From positions 1-45,070 of the forward strand of contig CASEHD010000020.1 in assembly GCA_949287655.1 (NCBI GenBank): 45,070 bases of DNA, given 5' to 3'. A program made the translations under genes and the position numbers. Below the pieces are notes generated by a model that did not search any database, had not been told where the DNA came from, and was given only the letters and a program-made list of their open reading frames with translations. Shown here piece by piece: positions 8,147 to 16,621 of this stretch. Every line of letters starts with the position of its first letter. Within the stretch, counting starts at the first letter, position 1. This DNA comes from an uncultured Christensenella sp. (GTDB taxonomy: Bacteria; Bacillota; Clostridia; Christensenellales; UBA3700).

Positions 8147-8296
8147 TTACTTGGATTCTTTATGCAAAGTGGTTTTCTTGCAGAATTTGCAGTATTTCAT
8201 GATCTCCAGTCTGTCGGGAGTATTCTTTTTATTCTTATACGTATCGTAGTTGCGCTGCTTACACTCGGTACAAGCAAGGGTAATTCTTGTTCTCAC
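8147..8296 (-). CDS. rpmG: Ribosomal protein bL33, zinc-ribbon form
   Basis: 49 aa with a GTG start: [20 protein letters not shown] and so on to HKESK. Four cysteines in two CxxC pairs (9/12 and 36/39) make this the zinc-binding (C+) form of L33. A strong GGAGGT site lies at the proper distance from the GTG at 8296. First gene of rpmG-secE-nusG, about 40 bases after a clear promoter. Confidence 0.95.
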   Translation of the reverse strand: MRTRITLACTECKQRNYDTYKNKKNTPDRLEIMKYCKFCKKTTLHKESK

Positions 8297-8340
8297 GGTA
8301 AACACCTCCAAAAAAATTACACCCTTTTAGGTGCCTTATC

Positions 8341-8369
8341 ATTTTATCATAGCGCAATAACTATGTCAA
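8341..8369 (-). promoter_or_regulatory. Sigma-A promoter of rpmG-secE-nusG
   Basis: Minus-strand TTGACA (8364-8369), 17-bp spacer, TAAAAT (8341-8346). The leader can form a small CACC/GGTG hairpin before the ribosome binding site. Confidence 0.9.
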
Positions 8370-8454
8370 ACAAAAAAGCGCACAAAAAGAGTGTTTTTGA
8401 GACCGTATTTTATTTTATCCGTTACGCCGCGGCTTTTTACCGCGTTTTTCTTGT

Positions 8455-9414
8455 TTATTCCGCAAAAGCTCCTTTTGCGGGCACTTCTTCGAGAGAACGG
8501 TACGTCCGGTCCTTTCTCTCTTTAAGCTTTATCTTTATCTCTTCATTCTTCTCTGTCTGCTCTTTGAAGATGGGAGCGAACGCGGGCACGTATTTGCGCG
8601 CCGCCTTCATCGCTTTGCAGGTGATTTTCTGTGTAAGCGACGGCGCGACTCTCATACCGAAATCCATAAGTTTTGCGACGATATCTATCAGAACTCTCGT
8701 CTTGCGCTTTCTCATCGCCTTTATTATGCGCTTTGCCGCGGTCTCGGCGGTAATGCCGATCTTTTCGACCAGCTCGTAGTCCTTCTTCGCGTTGCCGTCG
8801 GCGGCGTCTCTCTGCTTATAAAGGTCGGTTTTCACCGGTCCCGGCATCACGCACGACACTCCGATCCCGAATCCGGACAGATCCTGCGCGAGACTCTCGC
8901 TGAACGCCCTGACCGCGCCTTTTGTCGCTGAATATACGGTCTCGCCGCATACGGGCAAAATCGCGCTTGCCGAAGATATGTTGACTATGTAACCGAATCT
9001 GCTCTTCTTTATCTGCGGGAGAAACGCAGCAACGCCGAATATGACGCTGCTGAAATTGGTGTCGACGATCTTTTTTACCGTCTGCGTATCTATGTCCGCA
9101 TACTGCGAGAACTCCTGTATCATTCCGGCGTTATTGATGAGGACGTCGACGTCGTAACCTATCGTCTGCATCTCTTCCGAAAATTCGTACCACGCGTTTT
9201 CGTCCGAAATGTCGAAACGGCGGTAATCGAACTTGTCGCCGAGCTCCTCTTTAAGTGTGTCAAGCTTCTGCCTGTTTCTGGCAACGCCCATCACGTTGCA
9301 ACCGAAATTCTTGACGAGCTGTACGGTAAGCTGCTTTCCTATACCCGTACTGCATCCCGTAACGACCACGTTTCTGCCGTAGATCCAATCTTTTTTTGAC
9401 ATAACTTTATACAA
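8455..9414 (-). CDS. Short-chain dehydrogenase/reductase, unknown substrate
   Basis: 319 aa (307 if the ATG at 9402 is used). Classical SDR marks: the NAD(P)-binding TGCSTGIG, NNAG, the catalytic Ser in VNISSAS and YSATK. The C-terminal extension of about 70 residues, rich in Lys/Arg/Glu, goes beyond the usual 250-aa core and resembles membrane-associated long-tailed SDRs. A TTG start at 9414 has AAGG five bases upstream, while the ATG at 9402 has none at a good distance, so I keep TTG. It sits alone between the tuf terminator region and the rpmG promoter, inside an otherwise ribosomal block, so it is probably an insertion into an older operon junction. Confidence 0.8.
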   Translation of the reverse strand: MYKVMSKKDWIYGRNVVVTGCSTGIGKQLTVQLVKNFGCNVMGVARNRQKLDTLKEELGDKFDYRRFDISDENAWYEFSEEMQTIGYDVDVLINNAGMIQEFSQYADIDTQTVKKIVDTNFSSVIFGVAAFLPQIKKSRFGYIVNISSASAILPVCGETVYSATKGAVRAFSESLAQDLSGFGIGVSCVMPGPVKTDLYKQRDAADGNAKKDYELVEKIGITAETAAKRIIKAMRKRKTRVLIDIVAKLMDFGMRVAPSLTQKITCKAMKAARKYVPAFAPIFKEQTEKNEEIKIKLKERKDRTYRSLEEVPAKGAFAE

Positions 9415-9912
9415 TAATTCCTTTTTTATTTTCAGGATAATTTTATCATATTATCTCAAAAATTTAAAATACAAAACGTACCGTGAATGTCCGATAACAT
9501 ACGCTATATTTTTTATTTTTGCCAATAAACGCTGAATAATAATATGCTGTTATACACGCCTTGTATTTGCCTTTCTTTTCACTGAATATTATACTTACCG
9601 ATCCTTAAAGAATTATTGAATAATACAAAACGGTATTTGAATCCCTGTTAGCTCCTACGTTAAAAAACAGGAATTTTATCTGCTTTCACTCTGCAGAAAA
9701 GAGTATTTTGTGCGTCTCAATATTCGCACTCTTATCATACCATGCTCTTTCTCTTACATTAAATACATCTGATACAACGGGCTGTCGATATCTTTCGCCC
9801 GGGTTCCCCGCCCGGTAAAAAACGGCGTCGGGCGAGACAGAATAAAACACGGATAAAGACATCAACAAAAAAACCTCGAATACGTCTGCCGGAATGCCGC
9901 GTAAAAGACAAA
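9415..9912. other. Non-coding gap between tuf terminator and SDR gene
   Basis: About 500 bases with AT-rich parts (9415-9660) and no reading frame with coding character. A TTTAAA/TAAAAT pair about 40-70 bases upstream of the SDR gene could be its promoter (weak). I see no tRNA, repeat or further hairpin that I can support. Confidence 0.5.
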
Positions 9913-9914
9913 CG

Positions 9915-9943
9915 AAAAGCCGTCCGGAAACCGGACGGCTTTT
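9915..9943. terminator. Terminator after tuf (bidirectional)
   Basis: Perfect 10-bp stem AGCCGTCCGG (9918-9927) with CCGGACGGCT (9931-9940), triloop, A-run on the left and T-run on the right. Confidence 0.9.
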
Positions 9944-9968
9944 TTTGTTATTGTTTGCTTTTAAGCGA

Positions 9969-11139
9969 TTAGCCGAGGATCTTGGAAACGACGCCGGAGC
10001 CAACCGTTCTGCCGCCTTCGCGGATAGCGAAACGCAGACCTTCTTCGATAGCGATCGGGGTGATGAGTTCGACTTCCATCGTGACGTGGTCGCCGGGCAT
10101 AACCATTTCAACGTCCGCGGGGAGTTTGATGGAGCCGGTAACGTCAGTCGTTCTGAAGTAGAACTGCGGACGATAGCCGTTGAAGAATGCGGTGTGACGG
10201 CCGCCCTCTTCCTTCTTCAGTACGTAAACCTGCGCGCTGAACTTGGTGTGAGGATTGATGGTGCCGGGTTTAGCAAGAACCTGACCTCTCTCGATGCCCT
10301 TTCTGTCGATACCACGCAGAAGCGCGCCGATGTTGTCGCCTGCGTAAGCCTCGTCAAGGAGCTTTCTGAACATTTCAAGACCGGTGATGGTGGTCTCAAC
10401 GGTGTCGTGGATACCAACGATCTGAACCTTATCCTGAACCTTTACGCTGCCTCTTTCAACTCTGCCGGTAGCGACGGTGCCGCGGCCGGTGATGGTGAAG
10501 ACGTCTTCAACAGGCATAAGGAAGGGTTTGTCGGTGTCGCGCTCGGGAGCGGGGATGTAGCTGTCGATAGCATCGAGAAGCTCCTGGATGCACTTGCAAG
10601 CGGGATCGTCGATTTTGCCGTCGGAAGCAGCTTCGAGAGCCATGAGCGCGCTGCCCTTGATGATCGGGGTGTCGTCGCCGGGGAACTCGTACTGGCTGAG
10701 AAGATCTCTGACTTCCATCTCGACGAGTTCGAGAAGCTCAGGATCGTCAACCTGGTCGGTCTTGTTGAGGAAGACGATGATATAAGGAACGCCGACCTGA
10801 CGAGCGAGCAGGATGTGCTCTCTGGTCTGGGGCATCGGACCGCATCTGTGCCGCGCCGGTGATCATGTTCTTGACATAGTCTGCGTGTCCCGGGCAGTCA
10901 ACGTGAGCGTAGTGACGGGTGTCGGTCTCATACTCAACGTGAGCGGTATTGATTGTGATACCTCTTGCCTTCTCTTCGGGCGCTTTGTCTATTTCATCGT
11001 ATCTCATCTTCTGAGCATGACCCTTAGCTGCGCAGTACATCGTGATAGCTGCGGTCAAAGTGGTCTTGCCGTGGTCGACGTGACCGATGGTACCGATATT
11101 TACATGCGGTTTGTTTCTTTCGAATTTAGCCTTAGCCAT
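9969..11139 (-). pseudogene. tuf: Elongation factor Tu, broken by a ~32-bp internal deletion
   Basis: EF-Tu delivers aminoacyl-tRNA to the ribosome. The first 99 residues are normal: [11 protein letters not shown] (P-loop), RGITI (switch I), [19 protein letters not shown]. The frame then shifts and stops at 10747. The rest (288 residues from [16 protein letters not shown]) continues normally in another frame from 10835. Between M and MPQT all EF-Tu have about 13 residues (DGAILVVSAADGP type); here only seven bases (10836-10842) separate the two Met codons, so about 32 bases are missing. Restored, the protein would be 400 aa, the family length. All other parts, including NKTD and both beta-barrel domains, look intact and unmutated, which suggests a very recent event or an assembly error. 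Canonical place after fusA. Confidence 0.9.
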
Positions 11140-11177
11140 TTTGTTATTCCTCCTGAAATCTTTCGACTGTTATATTT

Positions 11178-11206
11178 ATTTTACTTTTATTACAGCTTTT
11201 TGTCAA
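11178..11206 (-). promoter_or_regulatory. Sigma-A promoter of tuf
   Basis: Minus-strand TTGACA (11201-11206), 17-bp spacer, TAAAAT (11178-11183), in the fusA-tuf gap. It gives tuf its own start in addition to read-through from the str operon. Confidence 0.9.
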
Positions 11207-11220
11207 CGACTTAGCCGCAA

Positions 11221-13299
11221 TTATTTTTTTCTTGCGTCGATAATGCCCGCCGCAACGTTCTTCGGCACTTCCGCGTAGTGGTCGAACTGCATAGAGAAGT
11301 CGCCTCTGCCCTGAGTGCTGGAACGGAGCGTGGTTGCATAACCGAACATTTCCGCGAGCGGGATCTCGCAATCGACGACCTGATCGCCGCCGCGCATTTC
11401 CATGGATTTGATGTTGCCTCTTCTGCCGTTGATCGTGCCGATAACGTCGCCGAGATACTGGTCGGGGGTGACGACTTCGACAGCCATCATAGGTTCAAGC
11501 AGTACAGGGCTTGCCTTTTCGGCGCCGTCTTTGAGAGCCATCGAACCTGCGATCTTGAACGCCATTTCGGACGAGTCGACTTCGTGGTAAGAACCGTCGA
11601 CGATATCGACATGGAAATCGACGAGTTCATAGCCTGCGATAACGCCGCCCTTAGCCGCCTCTCTGATACCTGCCTCGACAGCGGGGATGTATTCCTTCGG
11701 AATGCTGCCGCCGACCGTCTTGTCCTCAACGACGATACCCGTGCCGGGCTCGCCGGGCGTAAGAACGATCTTGCAGTGACCGTACTGACCTTTACCGCCG
11801 GACTGACGGATATACTTGCCTTCAGCGTTGACCGCCTTTCTGATCGTTTCGCGGTATGCGACCTGCGGCTGACCTACGTTTGCTTCGACCTTGAATTCTC
11901 TCAAAAGTCTGTCGACGATGATGTCGAGGTGCAGCTCGCCCATACCCGCGATGATGGTCTGACCGGTCTCCTGGTTGGTGTACGTCTTAAAGGTCGGGTC
12001 TTCTTCAGCGAGTTTGATAAGCGCGAGGCTCATCTTCTCCTGACCCGCCTTGGTCTTGGGCTCGATAGCGACGTTGATAACGGGTTCGGGGAACTCCATG
12101 CTCTCAAGTATGATCGGCTTGTCTACGTCGCAGAGAGTATCGCCGGTGGTCGTGTCTTTAAGACCGACTATCGCGATGATATCGCCTGCATGCGCTTCTT
12201 CGAGTTCCGCTCTGCTGTTGGCGTGCATACGGACTATACGTCCGACTCTCTCGCGCTTACCCTTGGTGCTGTTGAGCACGTAGGAGCCCGCCTTGATGGT
12301 GCCGGAGTAGACTCTGAAGAAAGCCAGTTTACCTATGAACGGGTCAGCCATGATCTTGAACGCAAGACCGCTGAACGGAGCGTTGTCGTCCGCTTCGCGA
12401 TGCAGCACTTCGTTCTTGTCGTCGACTGCGGTACCTTCGACGGGGGGAATGTCGAGAGGCGACGGCAGATAATCGACGATAGCGTCGAGAAGGAGCTGAA
12501 CGCCCTTGTTACGGTAAGCGGAGCCGCAGAATACCGGAGTGATGTCCATGGACAGAACGCCCTTTCTGATAGCCGCTCTTATCTCCTTGGGATCGACCTC
12601 TTCGCCCATAAGGACCTTTTCCATCAACGATTCGTCGTACATCGACGCTTCGTCGAGAAGCTCTGTCCTCTTTTCCTCGCAGATCTCTTTGAGATCGGCG
12701 GGGATATCTCTGTATTCAAATTTCAGACCTTCCTTATCGGTGTAGTAGATCGCCTTGTTTTCAACGAGATCCACCATACCGACGAAGCTGTCTTCCTTGC
12801 CGATAGGTACTACCATAGCGACGGGTTTAGCTCTGAGTCTGTCCTTCATCATCTGGATGACGTTGTCGAAATCTGCCCCGTCACGGTCCATCTTGTTGAC
12901 GAACGCGATCCTCGGAACGTGATATTTCGTAGCCTGACGCCAGACGGTCTCGGACTGAGGCTGAACGCCGCCCCTTGCGCAGAATACCGCTACCGCGCCG
13001 TCGAGAACGCGGAGGCTTCTTTCGACCTCAACGGTAAAGTCAACGTGTCCCGGGGTGTCGATCAGGTTGATGCGGCAGCCCTTCCACGCCGTGGAAGTAG
13101 CCGCGGAGGTAATGGTTATACCTCTTTCCTGCTCCTGTACCATCCAGTCCATCGTCGCGCTTCCGTCGTGAACCTCGCCTATCTTGTGGTTGATACCCGT
13201 ATAGTACAAAATTCTTTCGCTGGTCGTCGTCTTGCCTGCGTCGATGTGCGCCATGATACCGATATTTCTGGTATTTTCCAACGAATATTCTCTCGCCAT
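11221..13299 (-). CDS. fusA: Elongation factor G
   Basis: 692 aa, full length. The GTPase that drives ribosomal translocation. GTP motifs: [10 protein letters not shown] (P-loop), [10 protein letters not shown] (switch I), [17 protein letters not shown]. Domains II-V follow to [15 protein letters not shown]. Third gene of the str operon, 35 bases after rpsG, with an AAGAGGAAA site. Confidence 0.97.
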   Translation of the reverse strand: MAREYSLENTRNIGIMAHIDAGKTTTSERILYYTGINHKIGEVHDGSATMDWMVQEQERGITITSAATSTAWKGCRINLIDTPGHVDFTVEVERSLRVLDGAVAVFCARGGVQPQSETVWRQATKYHVPRIAFVNKMDRDGADFDNVIQMMKDRLRAKPVAMVVPIGKEDSFVGMVDLVENKAIYYTDKEGLKFEYRDIPADLKEICEEKRTELLDEASMYDESLMEKVLMGEEVDPKEIRAAIRKGVLSMDITPVFCGSAYRNKGVQLLLDAIVDYLPSPLDIPPVEGTAVDDKNEVLHREADDNAPFSGLAFKIMADPFIGKLAFFRVYSGTIKAGSYVLNSTKGKRERVGRIVRMHANSRAELEEAHAGDIIAIVGLKDTTTGDTLCDVDKPIILESMEFPEPVINVAIEPKTKAGQEKMSLALIKLAEEDPTFKTYTNQETGQTIIAGMGELHLDIIVDRLLREFKVEANVGQPQVAYRETIRKAVNAEGKYIRQSGGKGQYGHCKIVLTPGEPGTGIVVEDKTVGGSIPKEYIPAVEAGIREAAKGGVIAGYELVDFHVDIVDGSYHEVDSSEMAFKIAGSMALKDGAEKASPVLLEPMMAVEVVTPDQYLGDVIGTINGRRGNIKSMEMRGGDQVVDCEIPLAEMFGYATTLRSSTQGRGDFSMQFDHYAEVPKNVAAGIIDARKK

Positions 13300-13334
13300 A
13301 TATGTTTCCTCTTGTATAAGATTTTATCGAAGGA

Positions 13335-13805
13335 CTACCAACGATAATGAGCAAACGCCTTGTTTGCTTCTGCCATTCTGTGCATTTCTTCCTTTCTTCT
13401 TACGGCGGCACCGGTGTTGTTGTAAGCGTCCATCAGCTCAGCGGCAACGCGTTCAGCCATCGTCTTTTCGCCTCTCTTACGGGAGAACATGACGATCCAT
13501 CTGATAGCGAGCGTCTGGCGACGTGCGGCTCTGATCTCCATCGGGACCTGATAGGTGGAACCGCCTACGCGGCGAGCCTTGACTTCAAGCTCAGGCATAG
13601 CGTTTGAAAGCGCTTTGTTGAAGACGTCCATCGGCTCAATGCCCATCTTTTCTTTGATTATATCGAATGCACCGTAAACTATATTCTGAGCCGTGCCCTT
13701 CTTGCCGTCCCACATGACCTGGTTCACGAACTTGGTGATGACCTTGCTGTTGTATATAGGATCGGGAAGTACGTCTCTTACGAATGCGCCACTTCTTCTT
13801 GGCAT
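13335..13805 (-). CDS. rpsG: Ribosomal protein uS7
   Basis: 156 aa, normal length, with [20 protein letters not shown] at the N-terminus, [12 protein letters not shown], and KAFAHYRW at the end. It organises the 3' domain of 16S rRNA at the E site and can repress the str operon. Lies between rpsL and fusA. Confidence 0.97.
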   Translation of the reverse strand: MPRRSGAFVRDVLPDPIYNSKVITKFVNQVMWDGKKGTAQNIVYGAFDIIKEKMGIEPMDVFNKALSNAMPELEVKARRVGGSTYQVPMEIRAARRQTLAIRWIVMFSRKRGEKTMAERVAAELMDAYNNTGAAVRRKEEMHRMAEANKAFAHYRW

Positions 13806-13856
13806 ATTTCTTTACCTCCTTGTTAGATTGATTGTTTCCGACTAAACAGGCAGACC

Positions 13857-14141
13857 TTATTTCTTGGGTCTCTTTGCGCCATATTTAGATCTCGCTTGCA
13901 TACGCTTCGTGTGCTCTTGCAGGTTGTGACCGATACCCGGAATATAGATGGTACCTTCCATACCGTTGACGAGTCTTACTCTTGCGATCTTGCGGAGCGC
14001 GGAGTTGGGCTTCTTAGGAGAAGTCGTCGTAACGGACAAGCATACGCCTCTCTTCTGAGGGCACTGCTGCATGATGGGAACAACGCTCTTCTTCACCTGC
14101 TTTTCACGGCCTTGTCTAATCAACTGATTGATTGTTGGCAT
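13857..14141 (-). CDS. rpsL: Ribosomal protein uS12 with a ~31-codon in-frame internal deletion
   Basis: 94 aa instead of about 124-125. The first part is normal ([38 protein letters not shown] with the first decoding-site loop, then [11 protein letters not shown]). It then jumps directly to [17 protein letters not shown], the normal C-terminus. Missing between H and T (junction 13910/13911) is the segment that in other S12 runs from SVVLIRGGRVKDLPGVRYH to the LDTAGVA region. That contains the second decoding-centre loop (GGRVKDLPGV) with the methylthio-Asp site and classic streptomycin-resistance Lys. A protein without it could hardly work. Everything else is well conserved and in frame. First gene of the str operon, with its own promoter and an AGGAGGT site. 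Confidence 0.85.
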   Translation of the reverse strand: MPTINQLIRQGREKQVKKSVVPIMQQCPQKRGVCLSVTTTSPKKPNSALRKIARVRLVNGMEGTIYIPGIGHNLQEHTKRMQARSKYGAKRPKK

Positions 14142-14246
14142 CTGACTTTTTACCTCCTGTCTTATTTTTGTCGGAACAGCTCAATCCAAAGGAATTTAAC
14201 CGTGCCAATAGCTATATGCGGCATAATACCACACATAGCGAGATTT

Positions 14247-14275
14247 ATTTTACACAAATTATTTTCTTCTGTCAA
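14247..14275 (-). promoter_or_regulatory. Sigma-A promoter of the str operon
   Basis: Minus-strand TTGACA (14270-14275), 17-bp spacer, TAAAAT (14247-14252). It leaves a leader of about 100 bases before rpsL. Confidence 0.9.
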
Positions 14276-14347
14276 ACGATTGATAACCCGTTGATAAAAA
14301 ATTTAATAAATTTTCGCGCCGAAAACGCGCTTTTTGCAAAATATACG

Positions 14348-15430
14348 TTAAACGCGCGGCGATACGTCTGTTATTTTTACCGTCGCGCTCGCGTCCAGCG
14401 TTATATCGGCGGGCTTTGCGCCCGTTCTTATAAGGTTGTAGGCTTCGGAAGCTATCATCGCCGCGTTGTCCGTGCAGAGATTAAGAGGCGGATAATATAC
14501 CTTGAAGCCCTTTTTCCCGGCTTTGTTTCTCATTACTTCTCTCAGCCTTTCGTTTGCGGCGACTCCGCCCGCGATGACGAGGGTGTCAAGTCCGTTATCC
14601 TCTGCGGCTCTCACCGCTGCGTCCGTCATGATTTCGACCGCCTTTTCCTGAAAGGAACAGGCGACGTCCGCCTTTGAATACTCCTCTTTCTTCTGCTCCT
14701 TTGTATGCACGTAGTTTATTACAGCGGTCTTGAGTCCGCTGTATGAAAAATCGTAACCTTCGCTGTTTTTCAGCGGGGTCGGAAGAAGGACGGAAGGCTT
14801 GCCCTCCCGCGCCAGCTTCTGTATCTCCGGACCTCCCGGATAAGGGAGACCCAGCACTCTCGCGACCTTGTCGAACGCCTCGCCGCACGCGTCGTCCTGG
14901 GTGCTGCCGAGAAGCTTTATATCCTCAATCGCGTCCACTTTTACTATCGCGGTATGTCCCCCGCTCGCGATAAGGCAGATATACGGGGGCTTAAGGTCTG
15001 GATCCGCGATATAATTCGCAGCGACGTGTCCTCTTATATGGTTCACCGCGATAAGCGGCTTGCCCAGCGCGTAAGCGTACGCCTTAGCGAAAGATACGCC
15101 GACGAGAAGGGCTCCCAGAAGCCCCGCGCCGTAAGTCACCGCTACGCAGTCTATATCATCCGGCTTTATTCCCGCCCTTTCAATCGCTTCCGAAGTTATC
15201 TGCGAGACCGCCATAACGTGATTGCGAGAAGCTATTTCGGGCACGACTCCGCCGTAGCGCTTGTGTATCTCTATCTGCGAAGCGATGACCGAGGACAGCA
15301 CGTTTCTGCCGCGGGTTACCGCGCACGCGGTCTCGTCGCACGACGACTCTATCGCGAGTATAGTGATATCCTCTTTGTCTCTTAAACTTTCAAGCTGTCT
15401 TTCGCAGTTTTTCGCGTAATCGGTAGGCAT
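14348..15430 (-). CDS. tsaD: tRNA N6-adenosine threonylcarbamoyltransferase TsaD
   Basis: 360 aa. It transfers the threonylcarbamoyl group to A37 of ANN-decoding tRNAs together with TsaB/TsaE. ASKHA-type ATPase fold: ILAIESSCDETACAV, the metal-binding HIRGH (in AVNHIRGHVAA), LIASGGHT, and YSGLKTAV. The N-terminus is about 20 residues longer than usual before the ILAIE strand, and no good ribosome binding site precedes the ATG at 15430, so the true start may be internal. It follows secA-prfB with only a weak hairpin between, so it is probably partly co-transcribed. TsaB and TsaE are not in the window. Confidence 0.95.
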   Translation of the reverse strand: MPTDYAKNCERQLESLRDKEDITILAIESSCDETACAVTRGRNVLSSVIASQIEIHKRYGGVVPEIASRNHVMAVSQITSEAIERAGIKPDDIDCVAVTYGAGLLGALLVGVSFAKAYAYALGKPLIAVNHIRGHVAANYIADPDLKPPYICLIASGGHTAIVKVDAIEDIKLLGSTQDDACGEAFDKVARVLGLPYPGGPEIQKLAREGKPSVLLPTPLKNSEGYDFSYSGLKTAVINYVHTKEQKKEEYSKADVACSFQEKAVEIMTDAAVRAAEDNGLDTLVIAGGVAANERLREVMRNKAGKKGFKVYYPPLNLCTDNAAMIASEAYNLIRTGAKPADITLDASATVKITDVSPRV

Positions 15431-15451
15431 ATATATTATATTGATATAAGA

Positions 15452-15479
15452 TTATAAAGCGGCGCCTTAGACGCGCCGC
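15452..15479 (-). terminator. Hairpin between prfB and tsaD, possible weak terminator
   Basis: 7-bp GC stem (15459-15465 with 15473-15479) just past the prfB stop, followed on the minus strand by TTTATAATC rather than a pure T-run. It could allow partial read-through into tsaD. Confidence 0.55.
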
Positions 15480-15484
15480 GGTTT

Positions 15485-16585
15485 TTACTGAGATTTTTTG
15501 AGATAGTCGAATATGAATTCTTCGAGGTCGCCGTCCATTACCGCGGTGATGTTGCCCGTTTCGCAACCGGTGCGGTGATCCTTGACCATCGTGTACGGAC
15601 AGAACACATAGCTTCTTATCTGGCTGCCCCATTCTATCTTCTTTATCTCGCCTTTGAGTTCCTGCTCCTGTTCCTGCTGTTCGCGCTCCTGCTTTTCGAC
15701 CAGCTTTGACATAAGCATCTTCATCGCCTGTTCGCGGTTTTGTATCTGCGAACGTTCGTTCTGGCACTGTACGATTATGCCGGTCGGTATATGCGTTATG
15801 CGCACCGCGCTGTCCGTCTTGTTGACGTGCTGACCGCCCGCGCCGCCGCTCCTGTAAGTGTCGATCTTAAGGTCTTCGGGGTTTATCTTTATTTCCGTTT
15901 CGCCCTCTATCTCAGGCATTACTTCGACGGAAGCGAACGAGGTGTGACGTCTGGACTGTGAGTCGAAAGGCGATATTCTTACCAGTCTGTGCACCCCCTT
16001 TTCAGCTTTCAGGTATCCGTACGCGTTCTCGCCTGCCACAGAGAAAGTCACGCTCTTTATACCCGCTTCGTCGCCGGGCAGTGAGTCAAGTACGGTCACC
16101 TTATAGCCGTTTCTTTCCGCATAACGGGTGTACATGCGGTAAAGCATGCTTACCCAGTCCTGCGCCTCCGTACCGCCCGCGCCGGCGTGCAGCGTCATTA
16201 TGGCGTTGTTCGCGTCGTACTTGCCTTTGAGCAAGGTCTCGAGCGTGGTCTGCTCTATCTCTTTGGCAAGGGAATCGAGCTCGCTCTGTATCTCCTCGCT
16301 CTCGCTGTCCGTCTCGCTTTCAAGGCAGAGTTCTATGAGAACTTCGATATCGTCCGCCTTTGCGCAGAGTCTTTTGTATTTTTCCAACTTTCCCTCTATC
16401 CTGGACATTTCCTTATTGACTTTCTGAGCGTTTTCAAGATCCTCCCAGAAGCCTTCCTCTTCCTGCTGTGCGGCAAGTTCCGCCCGCTTCTTTGCGAGGC
16501 TGTCTATATCCAGCGCTTCTTCGAGGGATTCAAGTTGTTTTCTGAGGGAAGCGAGTCCCTGCTTCGCCTGTTCGATTATGATCAT
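15485..16585 (-). CDS. prfB: Peptide chain release factor 2, without the programmed frameshift
   Basis: 366 aa in one frame. RF2 reads UAA/UGA and releases the peptide. The tripeptide SPF (RISPFDSQ) marks RF2, and the catalytic GGQ loop is present in GGAGGQHVNKTDSAV. The place where most prfB genes have the CUU-UGA frameshift site (about codon 25) reads EEALDIDSLAKKR with no stop, so synthesis is not autoregulated that way. The ATG at 16585 has GGAG at a good distance. It lies 36 bases after secA, likely the same operon. Confidence 0.96.
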   Translation of the reverse strand: MIIIEQAKQGLASLRKQLESLEEALDIDSLAKKRAELAAQQEEEGFWEDLENAQKVNKEMSRIEGKLEKYKRLCAKADDIEVLIELCLESETDSESEEIQSELDSLAKEIEQTTLETLLKGKYDANNAIMTLHAGAGGTEAQDWVSMLYRMYTRYAERNGYKVTVLDSLPGDEAGIKSVTFSVAGENAYGYLKAEKGVHRLVRISPFDSQSRRHTSFASVEVMPEIEGETEIKINPEDLKIDTYRSGGAGGQHVNKTDSAVRITHIPTGIIVQCQNERSQIQNREQAMKMLMSKLVEKQEREQQEQEQELKGEIKKIEWGSQIRSYVFCPYTMVKDHRTGCETGNITAVMDGDLEEFIFDYLKKSQ

Positions 16586-16621
16586 CTGCTCTCTCCGTAA
16601 AATGTTTTCCCGTTTCTCTTG

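Noticed and set aside
9415..9912. Missing gene in the tuf-SDR gap
   Set aside because: No frame with coding character, start site or conserved motif on either strand.
9686..10111. 141-codon minus-strand frame running into the tuf 3' end
   Set aside because: Low-complexity, no start context, and it crosses the tuf terminator; not a gene.
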